DNA of 64,000 nt from CALKGK01 sp964649515 (lineage in GTDB: Bacteria > Bacteroidota > Bacteroidia > Flavobacteriales_D > Sanyastnellaceae), in NCBI GenBank assembly GCA_964649515.1, contig CAZYPV010000002.1, positions 22,175-86,174 on the forward strand. The letters run 5' to 3'. Shown here piece by piece: positions 16,137-25,633 of the stretch. Below the pieces are notes generated by a model that was not told where the DNA came from, did not search any database, and saw nothing but the letters and a program-made list of their open reading frames with translations. How positions within the stretch are numbered: the first letter of the stretch is position 1; each line of letters begins with the position of its first letter. Made by a program: the position numbers and the translations under genes.

Positions 16137-17298
16137 AAGACTCGCCAAAGCCGGTTTTGAGCAAAGTAAAGCGTGGAGAAATCACCTTCATGCGCATCCA
16201 GAACTCAGCTTTCAAGAACACCAAACAGCTCAATTCATTGCGGAGCAGTTGCAGTCGATGGGCATCAAGTACCAAAGCGGCATTGCGGGCACAGGCATTG
16301 TTGCGCATATTGAAGGGAAAGAACCAAGCTCGAAGCTGTGTGCATTGCGAGCAGATATTGATGCTTTGCCCATTCAAGAGCTCAATGAAGTTCCACACAA
16401 ATCGAAGGTAGATGGATTGATGCATGCCTGTGGTCATGATGTGCACACCTCCAGCCTTTTGGGAGCAGCCAAAATCTTAAACACCCTTAAAGAAGAAATC
16501 ACCGGCAGCTTCCGGTTGATCTTTCAACCAGGAGAAGAAAAACTCCCGGGTGGAGCCTCTTTGCTTATTGAAGAAGGAGTCTTGAAGAATCCTGTGCCCA
16601 ACAGCATCATTGGTCAGCACGTCTTCCCTGAGCTCAGTGCAGGTAAGGTAGGATTCAAATCGGGCATCTATATGGCCAGCGCAGATGAAATCCACCTCAC
16701 CATCAAGGGAAAAGGCGGACATGCTGCCATGCCCCACAAGAATATTGACCCCATTCTAACTGCAGCGCGAATCATCACTGGCTTGCAAGAATTGGTGAGC
16801 CGCAAAAGCAACCCTGCCATGCCCACCGTTCTGAGTTTTGGCGCAATCAATGGTGGATTTGCCACCAATGTGACGCCGGAAGAAGTGCAGCTCATGGGTA
16901 CCTTTCGGACTTTTGATGAAACGTGGCGCTTTGAAGCTCATGAATTCATCAAATCATTTATTCATGCGAACTGTGCAGCTGTTGGTGCGAAGGCAGACAT
17001 CGACATTCGTGTAGGTTATCCGTGTTTGCACAACCACGAAGAAACCACCGCCATCAAAAAAGCACGAGCCATTGCATATTTGGGCGAAGAAAACGTTGTT
17101 GATTTGGACGTGCGCATGACCGCAGAAGACTTTGCCTACTACACCCACGAAATCCCCGGATGCTTTTACCGCTTGGGAACAGCAGCGAGCGATGGGCGCT
17201 TCAGTGCACCCGTGCACAATCCTCATTTTGACATCGACGAAACGGCCTTAGAAACGAGCATTGGCTTGATGGCTTGGCTGGCTTTGGACGAAGACTAG
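16114..17298 (+). CDS. M20 family amidohydrolase/carboxypeptidase
   Basis: 394 residues from the ATG at 16114, which overlaps the TauE/SafE gene by 23 nt; a TTG three codons upstream is less likely. Zn ligands and catalytic residues are visible: HAHPELSFQE, ALRADIDALP, HACGHDVHTSS, FQPGEEKLPGGA, and the dimerisation domain beginning GKGGHAAMPH. The closest types are N-acyl-amino-acid amidohydrolases (hippurate hydrolase or N-acetyldiaminopimelate deacetylase style) with two metals, cytosolic. Its TAG stop shares the tetranucleotide CTAG with the convergent hydroxylase gene. Confidence 0.9.
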   Translation: MDLKSEIKRLAKAGFEQSKAWRNHLHAHPELSFQEHQTAQFIAEQLQSMGIKYQSGIAGTGIVAHIEGKEPSSKLCALRADIDALPIQELNEVPHKSKVDGLMHACGHDVHTSSLLGAAKILNTLKEEITGSFRLIFQPGEEKLPGGASLLIEEGVLKNPVPNSIIGQHVFPELSAGKVGFKSGIYMASADEIHLTIKGKGGHAAMPHKNIDPILTAARIITGLQELVSRKSNPAMPTVLSFGAINGGFATNVTPEEVQLMGTFRTFDETWRFEAHEFIKSFIHANCAAVGAKADIDIRVGYPCLHNHEETTAIKKARAIAYLGEENVVDLDVRMTAEDFAYYTHEIPGCFYRLGTAASDGRFSAPVHNPHFDIDETALETSIGLMAWLALDED

Positions 17299-18164
17299 GC
17301 TTTTCTTTCCCTTCTCAAACCAACGAGCAACTGAGCGAAAAAGCCCTTGGGCATGTTTTCCACCCCTGGATAACCGAGACGGATATGGGCATCGTCATGA
17401 GGAATGGAAGCAGTACCAAAAATGTAATCCCACAAGCTGAGTGAAATACCGTAGTTGATGCCGTGTTTAGCGCCTTCAGGCAAGACGTAAACATGGTGCC
17501 AAAGGTGCATGACCGAGTTGTTGAAAATGTATTTTAACGGTCCCCAAGTGATGCGTACGTTAGCGTGGTTGAGGTGTCCTATGGTAATTGCGGCAAAGTG
17601 CACAATGAACGCTTGCTCAGGTTCAAAACCTCCTATGAGCATCACCCCCAAGGTTTTGAGTGGTTTATACAAAATGTTCTCCATCCAGTGGTAACGCAGG
17701 TGTGCAGCAAATCCCATCTCCTCAACAGAATGATGCACTTGGTGAAAACGCCAAAGAAATTCAAAGCGGTGTAAAGCCACGTGAGTAAGCCACTGCACAA
17801 AATCCAAAATCACGAAGAACACCAAAAGTTGAGCAATCACTCCCCACTGACGAATATCAATCAAAGCCAAAGACCCCATGCTGATTCCCCAATGGGCAAA
17901 AAGCGATTCTAGGAGTTGATAAAAACCTGAAATGGCCGCAGAAAAGAGGAAAAAGTTGAAGAACATGTAGAAGCCATCCAAAAAGAAATCTTTCCTAAAC
18001 GCCTTTTGGTTTTTTCTCCAAGGGAAGGACAACTCCAAGCCCCACACTAGCAGGGAAATCAGGATGAGTGCGTAGAAATAGTTTTCGTACCACGGCACGT
18101 CGAAAAGGATCATTTTTCCTGTCCACTGCAGCGCACCAATGAAAGAACTCCAAATTACATCCAT
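17295..18164 (-). CDS. Sterol desaturase / fatty acid hydroxylase superfamily membrane protein
   Basis: 289 residues, four or five hydrophobic helices. The di-iron histidine boxes are present: HVALHRF, HQVHHS, HLNHANV and HLWHHVYV. The family inserts OH or a double bond into lipids (sterols, carotenoids, fatty acids, ornithine lipids) at the inner membrane. The context gives no substrate. The stop codon shares CTAG with the M20 gene's stop. Confidence 0.88.
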   Translation of the reverse strand: MDVIWSSFIGALQWTGKMILFDVPWYENYFYALILISLLVWGLELSFPWRKNQKAFRKDFFLDGFYMFFNFFLFSAAISGFYQLLESLFAHWGISMGSLALIDIRQWGVIAQLLVFFVILDFVQWLTHVALHRFEFLWRFHQVHHSVEEMGFAAHLRYHWMENILYKPLKTLGVMLIGGFEPEQAFIVHFAAITIGHLNHANVRITWGPLKYIFNNSVMHLWHHVYVLPEGAKHGINYGISLSLWDYIFGTASIPHDDAHIRLGYPGVENMPKGFFAQLLVGLRRERKA

Positions 18165-18246
18165 TTCCTATCAATTAGAACCGTGAAGATAAGTTCCCGA
18201 GCTCGAAGCCAAAGTAACAAAGGTCACAAAGCAGCACTTAACGCGC

Positions 18247-20442
18247 TTAATTCCCTACTTCACTAATGAATTTCACTCTCATGAGTCGCAACTCTTCTTC
18301 GGTAAAGTCGCCTTCGAACTCTTCTACGGCATCATCAATGCTGTCAGATTCGGCCTCCATGAAGTAGCCATAGATATCTTCTTGGGAGTCTTCATCCAGA
18401 ATATCATCGATGTAATAGTCGATATTGATTTTTGTTCCTGACGCAACAATGGTTTCGATCTGTTCAATGATCTCCTCCGTCTTTTTACCCAAGGCATCAG
18501 CGATGTCTTCGAGAGGAAGTTTACGGTCGATGTTTTGGATGATGCTCACCTTGTTTCCTGACTTATTGACCATGGATTTCACCAACATGTCTTGGGCTCT
18601 CTCGATGTTGTTTTCTTCCACGTATTTTTTGATCAGAGCAATGAATGGAGCGCCAAACTTGCTTGCTTTACCCCGGCCCACTCCTCCAATCATGGTAAGC
18701 TCGTCGATATTAATGGGATAATTCACCGCCATTTCTTCGAGTGATGGGTCTTGAAAAATCACAAAAGGAGGCAAAGAGCGTTCGTTGGCTACCTTTTTTC
18801 GCAGGTCTTTGAGCATCCCGAAAAGTACTGGGTCTGCGGCACCACCGCTAGGCGCTTTGCTCACAGAAACCGCATCGTCCATATCGATATCGAAATCCAC
18901 TTCTTTGATCAATTGGAAGCTCGTTGGGGTTTCAATGAATCGTTTTCCTTCAGCCGTTATTTTGAGCAAGCCGTAGGATTCCACTTCTTTTCTCAACAAT
19001 CCATGCACCACACATTGGCGAACCACCGCGTGCCAAAACTTCTCTGTGTGTCCGCCACTCTCATTCCAAAATTCACTTTTTTCACCTTTGTAAGTATCGA
19101 CCTCAGCACTAGAAATTCCACAAAGCACATTCACGATGTATTTGGCCTTGTGCATCTCTTTTTGCTCTTTCACCAATTTTAGGAGGCGGTGTACCTCTTC
19201 CTTCCCTTCAATTCGCTCTTTTGGATGACGGGTATTGTCGTCCATTTGGGCACCCGGACCGTTTACCTCGTCAAATTCTTCACCGAAATAATGCAGGATG
19301 AATTTTCTTCTCGACATCGAGGTTTCGGCATAGGCCATCACCTCTTGCAGGAGTTGCATGCCCACTTCTTGTTCTGCGATGGGTTTTCCTTGGAGGAATT
19401 TCTCCAGTTTTTCAATGTCTTTGTAGCTATAGAAAGTAATGCAGTGACCTTCTCCACCATCTCTACCCGCTCTACCCGTTTCTTGGTAGTAGCTTTCGAG
19501 CGATTTCGGCATGTCGTAATGAATCACAAAGCGCACATCTGGTTTATCGATTCCCATTCCAAATGCAATGGTCGCCACAATCACATCAACGTCTTGCATC
19601 AAGAATTGATCTTGGATTTTTGAACGCACATTACCGTCCATTCCCGCGTGGTAAGCGAGCGCTTTGATACCATTCACTTGGAGGGAACCCGCCAATTCTT
19701 CTACGCGCTTTCTGCTGAGGCAATAAATAATACCCGATTTTCCTTCGTTCTTTTTGATGTGTTGAACGATTTGACGGAGCACATCTTTCTTGGGACGCAC
19801 TTCATAGTAGAGGTTCGGTCGATTGAAAGACGACTTGAAGAGTTTGGCATTGGACATTCCCAAGTTCTTCTGAATATCTTGCTGCACTTTAGGGGTGGCC
19901 GTGGCCGTGAGTGCGATGATGGGCACTTCAGCAATTTCGTCCACAATGCTCTTGATGCGTCGGTATTCCGGTCGGAAATCGTGTCCCCACTCTGAAATAC
20001 AATGCGCCTCGTCAATCGCCACAAAGGAAATGGTTACCCCTCGAAGGAACTCAATGTTATCTGCCTTGGTGAGGGATTCTGGGGCAACATAGAGGAGTTT
20101 TGTTACGCCTGATTTCACATCGTTCAACACGCGTTGTGTTTCGCCTTTGTTGAGCGAAGAGTTCAGAAAGTGAGCCACACCATCGTCCTCACAAAACCCT
20201 CGAATTGCGTCCACTTGATTCTTCATCAAAGCGATAAGTGGAGACACCACAATGGCCACGCCCTTGCTCATGAGGGCAGGGAGTTGATAGCACATGGATT
20301 TACCTCCACCTGTTGGCATGATTACGAAAGTATCATTGCCTTCCAATAAGCTTTTGATCACCGCTTCCTGGTCACCTTTAAAGTTATCGAATCCGAAGTA
20401 CTTCTTCAATGCCTCTTTCGGCATGAGCTCGGTTGTCGTCAT
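18247..20442 (-). CDS. recQ: ATP-dependent DNA helicase RecQ
   Basis: 731 residues from the ATG at 20440-20442 (MTTTELMPKEALKKYFGFDN); 33 further in-frame upstream codons are AT-rich and unlike the family. Order: SF2 helicase core with Walker A MPTGGGKSMCYQ, DEAH box (VAIDEAHCISEWGHDFRPEY) and motif VI (ETGRAGRDG); an RQC region; an HRDC domain (FVIFQDPSLEEMAVNYP); and an acidic C-terminal tail of about 120 residues. It unwinds DNA in recombination and fork repair. The zinc-binding cysteines typical of RecQ-Ct are not obvious. It is divergent from the isomerase gene; the promoter region is shared. Confidence 0.95.
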   Translation of the reverse strand: MTTTELMPKEALKKYFGFDNFKGDQEAVIKSLLEGNDTFVIMPTGGGKSMCYQLPALMSKGVAIVVSPLIALMKNQVDAIRGFCEDDGVAHFLNSSLNKGETQRVLNDVKSGVTKLLYVAPESLTKADNIEFLRGVTISFVAIDEAHCISEWGHDFRPEYRRIKSIVDEIAEVPIIALTATATPKVQQDIQKNLGMSNAKLFKSSFNRPNLYYEVRPKKDVLRQIVQHIKKNEGKSGIIYCLSRKRVEELAGSLQVNGIKALAYHAGMDGNVRSKIQDQFLMQDVDVIVATIAFGMGIDKPDVRFVIHYDMPKSLESYYQETGRAGRDGGEGHCITFYSYKDIEKLEKFLQGKPIAEQEVGMQLLQEVMAYAETSMSRRKFILHYFGEEFDEVNGPGAQMDDNTRHPKERIEGKEEVHRLLKLVKEQKEMHKAKYIVNVLCGISSAEVDTYKGEKSEFWNESGGHTEKFWHAVVRQCVVHGLLRKEVESYGLLKITAEGKRFIETPTSFQLIKEVDFDIDMDDAVSVSKAPSGGAADPVLFGMLKDLRKKVANERSLPPFVIFQDPSLEEMAVNYPINIDELTMIGGVGRGKASKFGAPFIALIKKYVEENNIERAQDMLVKSMVNKSGNKVSIIQNIDRKLPLEDIADALGKKTEEIIEQIETIVASGTKINIDYYIDDILDEDSQEDIYGYFMEAESDSIDDAVEEFEGDFTEEELRLMRVKFISEVGN

Positions 20443-20461
20443 ATAGAAATTGCTACTTTTG
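20433..20461 (+). promoter_or_regulatory. Promoter of the KpsF/KdsD isomerase gene, overlapping the recQ start
   Basis: TTG 20433-20435, 18-nt spacer, TACTTTTG 20454-20461 (exact TAnnTTTG). The -33 element lies inside the first codons of the divergent recQ gene. The leader to the chosen GTG would be about 70 nt. Confidence 0.55.
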
Positions 20462-20531
20462 CAGAATAAATATAACTCTTTTTTGTTGGTCAAAAACGGA
20501 AAGCAAAAGGAGTTTTTATCTTTTTTTCCCT

Positions 20532-21500
20532 GTGGAAACATCCAGCAAAATCCAATCCCTCGCCATCAAAACGCTTCAACTTGAAGCAGAGAGTGTTTTA
20601 CATTTGAGCACTTTCATTGATGACGAATTTGAAAAAATCGTTGAACTCATCCATGCCTCCACGGGCAGACTTGTAGTAACGGGCATTGGGAAAAGTGCCA
20701 ACATCGCTCAGAAGATGGTTGCCACTTTCAACTCCACGGGAACACCCTCGATGTTTATGCACGCGGCCGACGCTATCCACGGTGATCTGGGGATTGTACA
20801 GGAAGGAGACATTGTCATTTGCATCTCAAAAAGCGGCAATTCACCCGAAATAAAAGTCTTGGCACCCTTGGTAAAAAACATGGGAAATGTGCTCATTGGG
20901 ATGGTTGGAAATTTGGGCTCTGATCTTGCCGCAAAAGCTGATTATATTCTGAACACAACCGTTCGAAAAGAAGCTTGTCCGAACAACCTCGCTCCCACTT
21001 CATCCACCACCGCCCAGCTTGCAATGGGAGACGCATTGGCCGTTTGTCTGATGGAAAAACAAGGATTTTCTGACAGAGATTTTGCCAAATATCACCCTGG
21101 AGGAGCACTTGGGAAGCGCCTTTTTGTGAAAATGAGCGACCTCTTGCCCGCCGAAAGTGCCCCAGCAGTTGAAGTGAGTGCCTCCATTCAGGAAGCCATT
21201 GTTGAGATCTCAGCCAAAAGGCAAGGCGCCACCGCTGTGATGAAACAAGGAAAATTATTGGGCATTGTTACCGACGGCGACCTCAGAAGAATGCTTCACG
21301 ATGGAAAGAACATGTCCGAATTGGGCTTAACGGACATCATGAGCACCACTCCTAAAACCATTCGTGGTGAAGAGCTCGCAGTAGTTGGGTTTGAGATGAT
21401 GGAAAAAAACAGCATCACGCAATTGATTGTTGTTGACCAAGACGGCGGGTATTTGGGAATCGTACATTTACACGATATCTTGAGAGAAGGGATTTATTAA
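20532..21500 (+). CDS. kdsD: KpsF/GutQ-type arabinose 5-phosphate isomerase (SIS + CBS)
   Basis: 322 residues from the GTG at 20532, picked because homology begins at IQSLAIKTLQLEA just after it; upstream in-frame codons are AT-rich and lie partly in recQ. The SIS domain (about 35-170) has TGIGKSANIAQKMVATFNSTGTP and the CISKSGNSPEIK loop; two CBS motifs follow (about 200-322). It converts ribulose 5-phosphate to arabinose 5-phosphate, the first step to KDO for LPS. A Shine-Dalgarno match at a usual distance is absent. tatC follows 10 nt later. Confidence 0.9.
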   Translation: METSSKIQSLAIKTLQLEAESVLHLSTFIDDEFEKIVELIHASTGRLVVTGIGKSANIAQKMVATFNSTGTPSMFMHAADAIHGDLGIVQEGDIVICISKSGNSPEIKVLAPLVKNMGNVLIGMVGNLGSDLAAKADYILNTTVRKEACPNNLAPTSSTTAQLAMGDALAVCLMEKQGFSDRDFAKYHPGGALGKRLFVKMSDLLPAESAPAVEVSASIQEAIVEISAKRQGATAVMKQGKLLGIVTDGDLRRMLHDGKNMSELGLTDIMSTTPKTIRGEELAVVGFEMMEKNSITQLIVVDQDGGYLGIVHLHDILREGIY

Positions 21501-21510
21501 ACCTGGAGCG

Positions 21511-22320
21511 ATGAGCGAAGAGAAAGAAATGGGGTTCCTCGACCACTTGGAGGAAATGCGAATGCGGATTATCCGTTCCATGATTGCCATTTTTGTGGTT
21601 GCCATGGGAGTTTTCACGGCCAAAGACATCGTTTTTGACAAAATCATATTTGGTCCGCACAAACCCGATTTCCTCACATTTCGCGCATTGTGCAAACTCT
21701 CCGAGTTGCTCGGTTTGGGAGATCAACTTTGCGTTACCGAAATCAACTATGAGATCATCAACACTACAATGGTGGGGAATTTTACCGCTCACATCATTGT
21801 GAGTTTGATTGGCGGTTTTATTGTTGCGTTCCCCTTCATCTATTATCAAGCGTGGGCATTCGTTAAACCTGGCTTGAAGCAAAAAGAAGTGCAAAACGTT
21901 CGGGGTGTCGTGTTCTGGGCCTCTTTCCTCTTCTTTTCGGGAGTACTTTTTGGCTACTACATCATTTCCCCGCTCTCACTTCAATTTCTTGGGAATTATG
22001 AGCTGGGAGAAGTGCTCACTAAAACCACTGTAATGTCTTATATGAAGACCGTTGCCAGCATCACCTTGGCCGCCGGACTCATATTCCAACTGCCCGTATT
22101 GGTTTATTTTCTCACCAAAATTGGGATCGTAACGCCTGAGTTATTGAAAAAATTCCGCAAGCATGCCTTGGTGGCCGTTTTGGTGCTCTCTGCCATCATT
22201 ACTCCTCCAGACGTTGCGAGTCAAGTACTTGTGGCCGTTCCTGTGCTCTTCCTTTATGAAATCAGCATTGTGATTTCGCGCCGAGTTATTCGGAGCAAAA
22301 AGGCCATTGTGAAGGCCTAA
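21511..22320 (+). CDS. tatC: Sec-independent (Tat) protein translocase TatC
   Basis: 269 residues. The signature FLDHLEEMRMRIIRSM sits near the N-terminus; six predicted helices follow, with YQAWAFVKPGLKQKE, the conserved cytoplasmic-loop motif after helix 2. It forms the twin-arginine receptor in the inner membrane with TatA/B, which are not in this window. It is probably co-transcribed with the isomerase 10 nt upstream. The periplasmic loop after helix 1 is rather long, as is common in Bacteroidota. Confidence 0.93.
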   Translation: MSEEKEMGFLDHLEEMRMRIIRSMIAIFVVAMGVFTAKDIVFDKIIFGPHKPDFLTFRALCKLSELLGLGDQLCVTEINYEIINTTMVGNFTAHIIVSLIGGFIVAFPFIYYQAWAFVKPGLKQKEVQNVRGVVFWASFLFFSGVLFGYYIISPLSLQFLGNYELGEVLTKTTVMSYMKTVASITLAAGLIFQLPVLVYFLTKIGIVTPELLKKFRKHALVAVLVLSAIITPPDVASQVLVAVPVLFLYEISIVISRRVIRSKKAIVKA

Positions 22321-22406
22321 CCCCACACAAATTGTGGATAAATGAGGTCAAACATGAGCACAAAAACGAGCTATCTTGTCGTTCTTCGTAAATTGTTCCA
22401 AGATCG

Positions 22407-24893
22407 ATGTCAGTAAACACCTCCATACTCCGCATTTTTTTCCTGGTGAGCAGCTTCTTTTTTGCGCTTGTTTGCTTGGGACAAAAGACCAAGGTGAGCG
22501 GAAAAGTAACTGACGCGGAGACTGGCGAACCCCTGCCCTTTGTCAACATCCTTTTTAAAGGAACAAAATCGGGCACCATCACCGATCTCGATGGATATTA
22601 CAGCATCGAAACCTACTATGCCTCCGATAGTTTGAAGGCCTCATTCATTGGTTACGAAACCAAAACTTTGAAGGTGCGCCGCGATCAAGAACAGCAACTC
22701 GATTTTCAACTTCAAATTTCAGCCATTCAGCTTGAAGTAGCCGAAATTCGGCCAGACGAAGCCGAAAACCCCGCCTTTGCCATCATTCGGGGAATATTGA
22801 GGAACAAGGACATCAACAACCGTGAAAAGCTGAAAGCCTATGAATACGAGGTGTATAATAAAGTGGAGTTCGACCTCAACAACTTGAGTGAAGAATTCAT
22901 GGAACGGAAGATCTTCAAACCCTTCCAATTTGCGTTTGACAACCTCGACAGCTCTGAGGAAAAGGTGTATCTACCGGTATTTATGACCGAAAATCTCTCC
23001 AACTTTTACTACCGAAAAGACCCCAAAACAAGCAAAGAAGTCATTAATGCAGCACAGGTTTCTGGGATTGAAAACAACTCTGTGAATCAATTTCTGGGCG
23101 ACATGTACCAGAACGTGAACATTTATGACAACAACATCATCGTCTTTGGCAAGAGCTTCGTTTCACCGGTATCCAATTCAGGATTTGCCTTTTACGACTA
23201 TTATCTGTTGGACAGTACCTTGATTGGCGACAAGTGGTGCTATCAAATCAAGTTTCAGCCCAAGAGAAAACAAGAACTTACCTTCAACGGCGATTTTTGG
23301 GTGAACGATACCACCTACGCCATCAAACAAGTCGATGCGCGCATTGCCGAAGATGCCAACATCAATTGGATCCATGGACTCCAAGTGCAGCAGAGCTATG
23401 ACGAAGTGGAGCCCGAAGTTTGGATGCTCACCAAAGACCGCTTGGTGGTGGATTTCAATGTGGCTGATAAAACCATGGGATTCTATGGTAGAAAGACGAC
23501 GACTTACAAGAACTTTGTGATCAATGAACCGAGAAGCGATGAGTTTTACAAAGGCATATCGGACATCATTGTGAGCGACGGAGCCGGTGAACGCGACGCG
23601 ACATTTTGGGACGAGCACCGGCACATTGAGCTGAGTGAGAACGAAAAATCGGTTTACCAATTGGTGGACAGCATTCAGAACATCCCTCAATTTCGAACCA
23701 TTGCAGACATCATTACCTTGTTTGTTTCTGGATATAAACAAGTAGGTAAATTTGAAATTGGTCCTTACTACACCCTTTATAGTTTCAACCCTGTGGAAGG
23801 TCACCGTTTCCGATTGGGAGGAAGAACGTCGAATTCCTTTAGCAAGCGAGTGATGCTCGAAGGATACACCGCCTATGGTTTGCGCGATCAACGCTTTAAA
23901 TATGGAGGAGGTGTGTGGTTGATGCTCTCCAAACAACCCAGGGTTCTCCTTCGCGTCGAAGGCAAAAAAGATGTTGAACAACTGGGGGCTTCTTCAGGAG
24001 CTTTTCGGGAAGACAATGTATTGAGTTCTGTTTTCCGGAGAAATCCTGCCAACAAGCTCACCAATGTGCTTGAAGGAAAAGTCACCTTTGAGAGGGAGTG
24101 GTTTTATGGCTTGAGTAACCAGCTCATTTTCACCCATCGTGTGCTTCGACCTCTGGGCGCTTTGAATTATGAACGCTACAACGACGCCAATAAATCGAGC
24201 GTTGTGCCCGTTGGACGACTCATCACCAGTGAGATCACCTTATATACCCGTTTTGCTTATAAAGAGAAGTACGTATCGGGAGAATTCGAGCGCGTAAGCT
24301 TAGGAACCAAATACCCCACCTTGGAACTTGCTTTGAGCAGCGGTTTGGAAGGCGTTTTGGGAGCCGAATACGATTACAGAAAAGTGGTTTTCCGTGTTCG
24401 AGACAAACTGCGCTTTGGTCCGTTTGGATATGCCAAACTCTCTGTGGAAGCTGGGAAGTTTTTCGGACAATTGCCCTACCCTCTCTTGCAACTGCATCAA
24501 GGAAACGAAACCTTCTTCTATGACGAGACCGCCTTCAACACCATGAATTTCTTTGAATTTGTGAGTGATGAGTGGGTAAGCGCTGGCATCTCCTATCACT
24601 TGGAAGGCTTGTTTTTGAATAAAGTTCCTCTTTTTCGTAGGCTGAAGTGGAGAGAAGTAGTGAGTGCCAAAGGGGTACTTGGACGGTTTGACCCGAGGAA
24701 TGAGAATGAACTGCTCCTTGCCGGAACCAACACCAACACCTTTGAGGGAAACAAGCCCTTCATGGAAGGAGCCATTGGAGTGGAAAACATCTTTAAAGTA
24801 TTGCGGATTGATGGTTTGTGGAGATTGTCTTATCTGGACAATCCCGACATTGTGAAATTCGGAATTCGCGCCAAACTACAAATTGACTTTTAA
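22407..24893 (+). CDS. DUF5686 / carboxypeptidase-regulatory-like outer-membrane protein
   Basis: 828 residues. The signal peptide ends ALVCLGQ. Residues about 28-110 are a CarboxypepD_reg-like domain (VSGKVTDAETGEPLPFVNIL, DGYYSIETYYASDSL). DUF5686 follows with FAIIRGILRNKDINNREKLKAYEYEVYNK, then a beta-strand-rich C-terminal half ending FGIRAKLQIDF, typical of an outer-membrane barrel. Function unknown; such proteins are a Bacteroidota hallmark. A paralogue lies at 43371-45815. Its TAA stop overlaps the lptB start (TAATG). Confidence 0.85.
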   Translation: MSVNTSILRIFFLVSSFFFALVCLGQKTKVSGKVTDAETGEPLPFVNILFKGTKSGTITDLDGYYSIETYYASDSLKASFIGYETKTLKVRRDQEQQLDFQLQISAIQLEVAEIRPDEAENPAFAIIRGILRNKDINNREKLKAYEYEVYNKVEFDLNNLSEEFMERKIFKPFQFAFDNLDSSEEKVYLPVFMTENLSNFYYRKDPKTSKEVINAAQVSGIENNSVNQFLGDMYQNVNIYDNNIIVFGKSFVSPVSNSGFAFYDYYLLDSTLIGDKWCYQIKFQPKRKQELTFNGDFWVNDTTYAIKQVDARIAEDANINWIHGLQVQQSYDEVEPEVWMLTKDRLVVDFNVADKTMGFYGRKTTTYKNFVINEPRSDEFYKGISDIIVSDGAGERDATFWDEHRHIELSENEKSVYQLVDSIQNIPQFRTIADIITLFVSGYKQVGKFEIGPYYTLYSFNPVEGHRFRLGGRTSNSFSKRVMLEGYTAYGLRDQRFKYGGGVWLMLSKQPRVLLRVEGKKDVEQLGASSGAFREDNVLSSVFRRNPANKLTNVLEGKVTFEREWFYGLSNQLIFTHRVLRPLGALNYERYNDANKSSVVPVGRLITSEITLYTRFAYKEKYVSGEFERVSLGTKYPTLELALSSGLEGVLGAEYDYRKVVFRVRDKLRFGPFGYAKLSVEAGKFFGQLPYPLLQLHQGNETFFYDETAFNTMNFFEFVSDEWVSAGISYHLEGLFLNKVPLFRRLKWREVVSAKGVLGRFDPRNENELLLAGTNTNTFEGNKPFMEGAIGVENIFKVLRIDGLWRLSYLDNPDIVKFGIRAKLQIDF

Positions 24894-25630
24894 TGCAATT
24901 ACGAGCGGAGAACATTGTTAAGAAATATGGGAAGCGTACCGTGGTGAAGGGCGTTTCTTACCACGTTAATCGCGGAGAAATTGTGGGATTGTTAGGTCCT
25001 AACGGCGCCGGAAAAACGACCTCCTTTTATATGACTGTTGGGCTCGTAACCCCCAACGAGGGAAAAGTATTTTTAGACGATCGGGAGATTACCCAAGAAC
25101 CCATGTACCGCAGAGCACAATTGGGATTGGGTTACCTGCCCCAAGAACCCAGTGTTTTTCGCAAATTGAGTGTTGAGGAAAACATCTTGGCCGTCCTTCA
25201 AATGACCAAGTTGAGCAAAAAAGAACAACTGGAAAAACTGGAAACTTTGATTGGCGAGTTCAGCTTGGGACATGTTCGTGGAAACAAGGGGGACTCCTTG
25301 AGTGGTGGCGAGCGGAGGAGAACCGAAATAGCTCGTGCACTGGCTACCGACCCCAATTTCATTCTTCTTGACGAGCCCTTTGCAGGCGTTGACCCCATTG
25401 CTGTGGAAGACATTCAGGGAATTGTGGCCCGGCTCAAAGACCGCAACATTGGCATTTTGATCACTGATCACAACGTACAGGAAACCCTGAGCATTACAGA
25501 CCGCGCATACCTTCTTTTTGAGGGCAACATTTTGCGGGAAGGCACCGCCGAAGAACTCGCTGCAGATGAGCAAGTTCGTCGGGTTTACCTTGGTCAGAAT
25601 TTTGAATTGCGAAGAAAAACCTTCGAATAA
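24893..25630 (+). CDS. lptB: LPS export ABC transporter ATP-binding protein
   Basis: 245 residues. Walker A GPNGAGKTTSFYM, Q-loop region YLPQEPSVFRKLSV, ABC signature LSGGERRR, Walker B FILLDEPFAGVDPIAV and H-loop ITDHNV are all present; FAGVDP and the YLPQEPSVFRKL segment are characteristic of LptB. It powers LPS extraction from the inner membrane with LptF/G, which are not in the window. Translationally coupled to the DUF5686 gene (TAATG), hinting that this DUF5686 protein may also serve the envelope. Convergent with ribE. Confidence 0.94.
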   Translation: MQLRAENIVKKYGKRTVVKGVSYHVNRGEIVGLLGPNGAGKTTSFYMTVGLVTPNEGKVFLDDREITQEPMYRRAQLGLGYLPQEPSVFRKLSVEENILAVLQMTKLSKKEQLEKLETLIGEFSLGHVRGNKGDSLSGGERRRTEIARALATDPNFILLDEPFAGVDPIAVEDIQGIVARLKDRNIGILITDHNVQETLSITDRAYLLFEGNILREGTAEELAADEQVRRVYLGQNFELRRKTFE

Positions 25631-25633
25631 AGT

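Noticed and set aside
20433..20531. In-frame upstream extension of the KpsF/KdsD gene (33 codons)
   Set aside because: It overlaps recQ and the promoter and encodes a Cys/Phe-rich stretch unlike the family.
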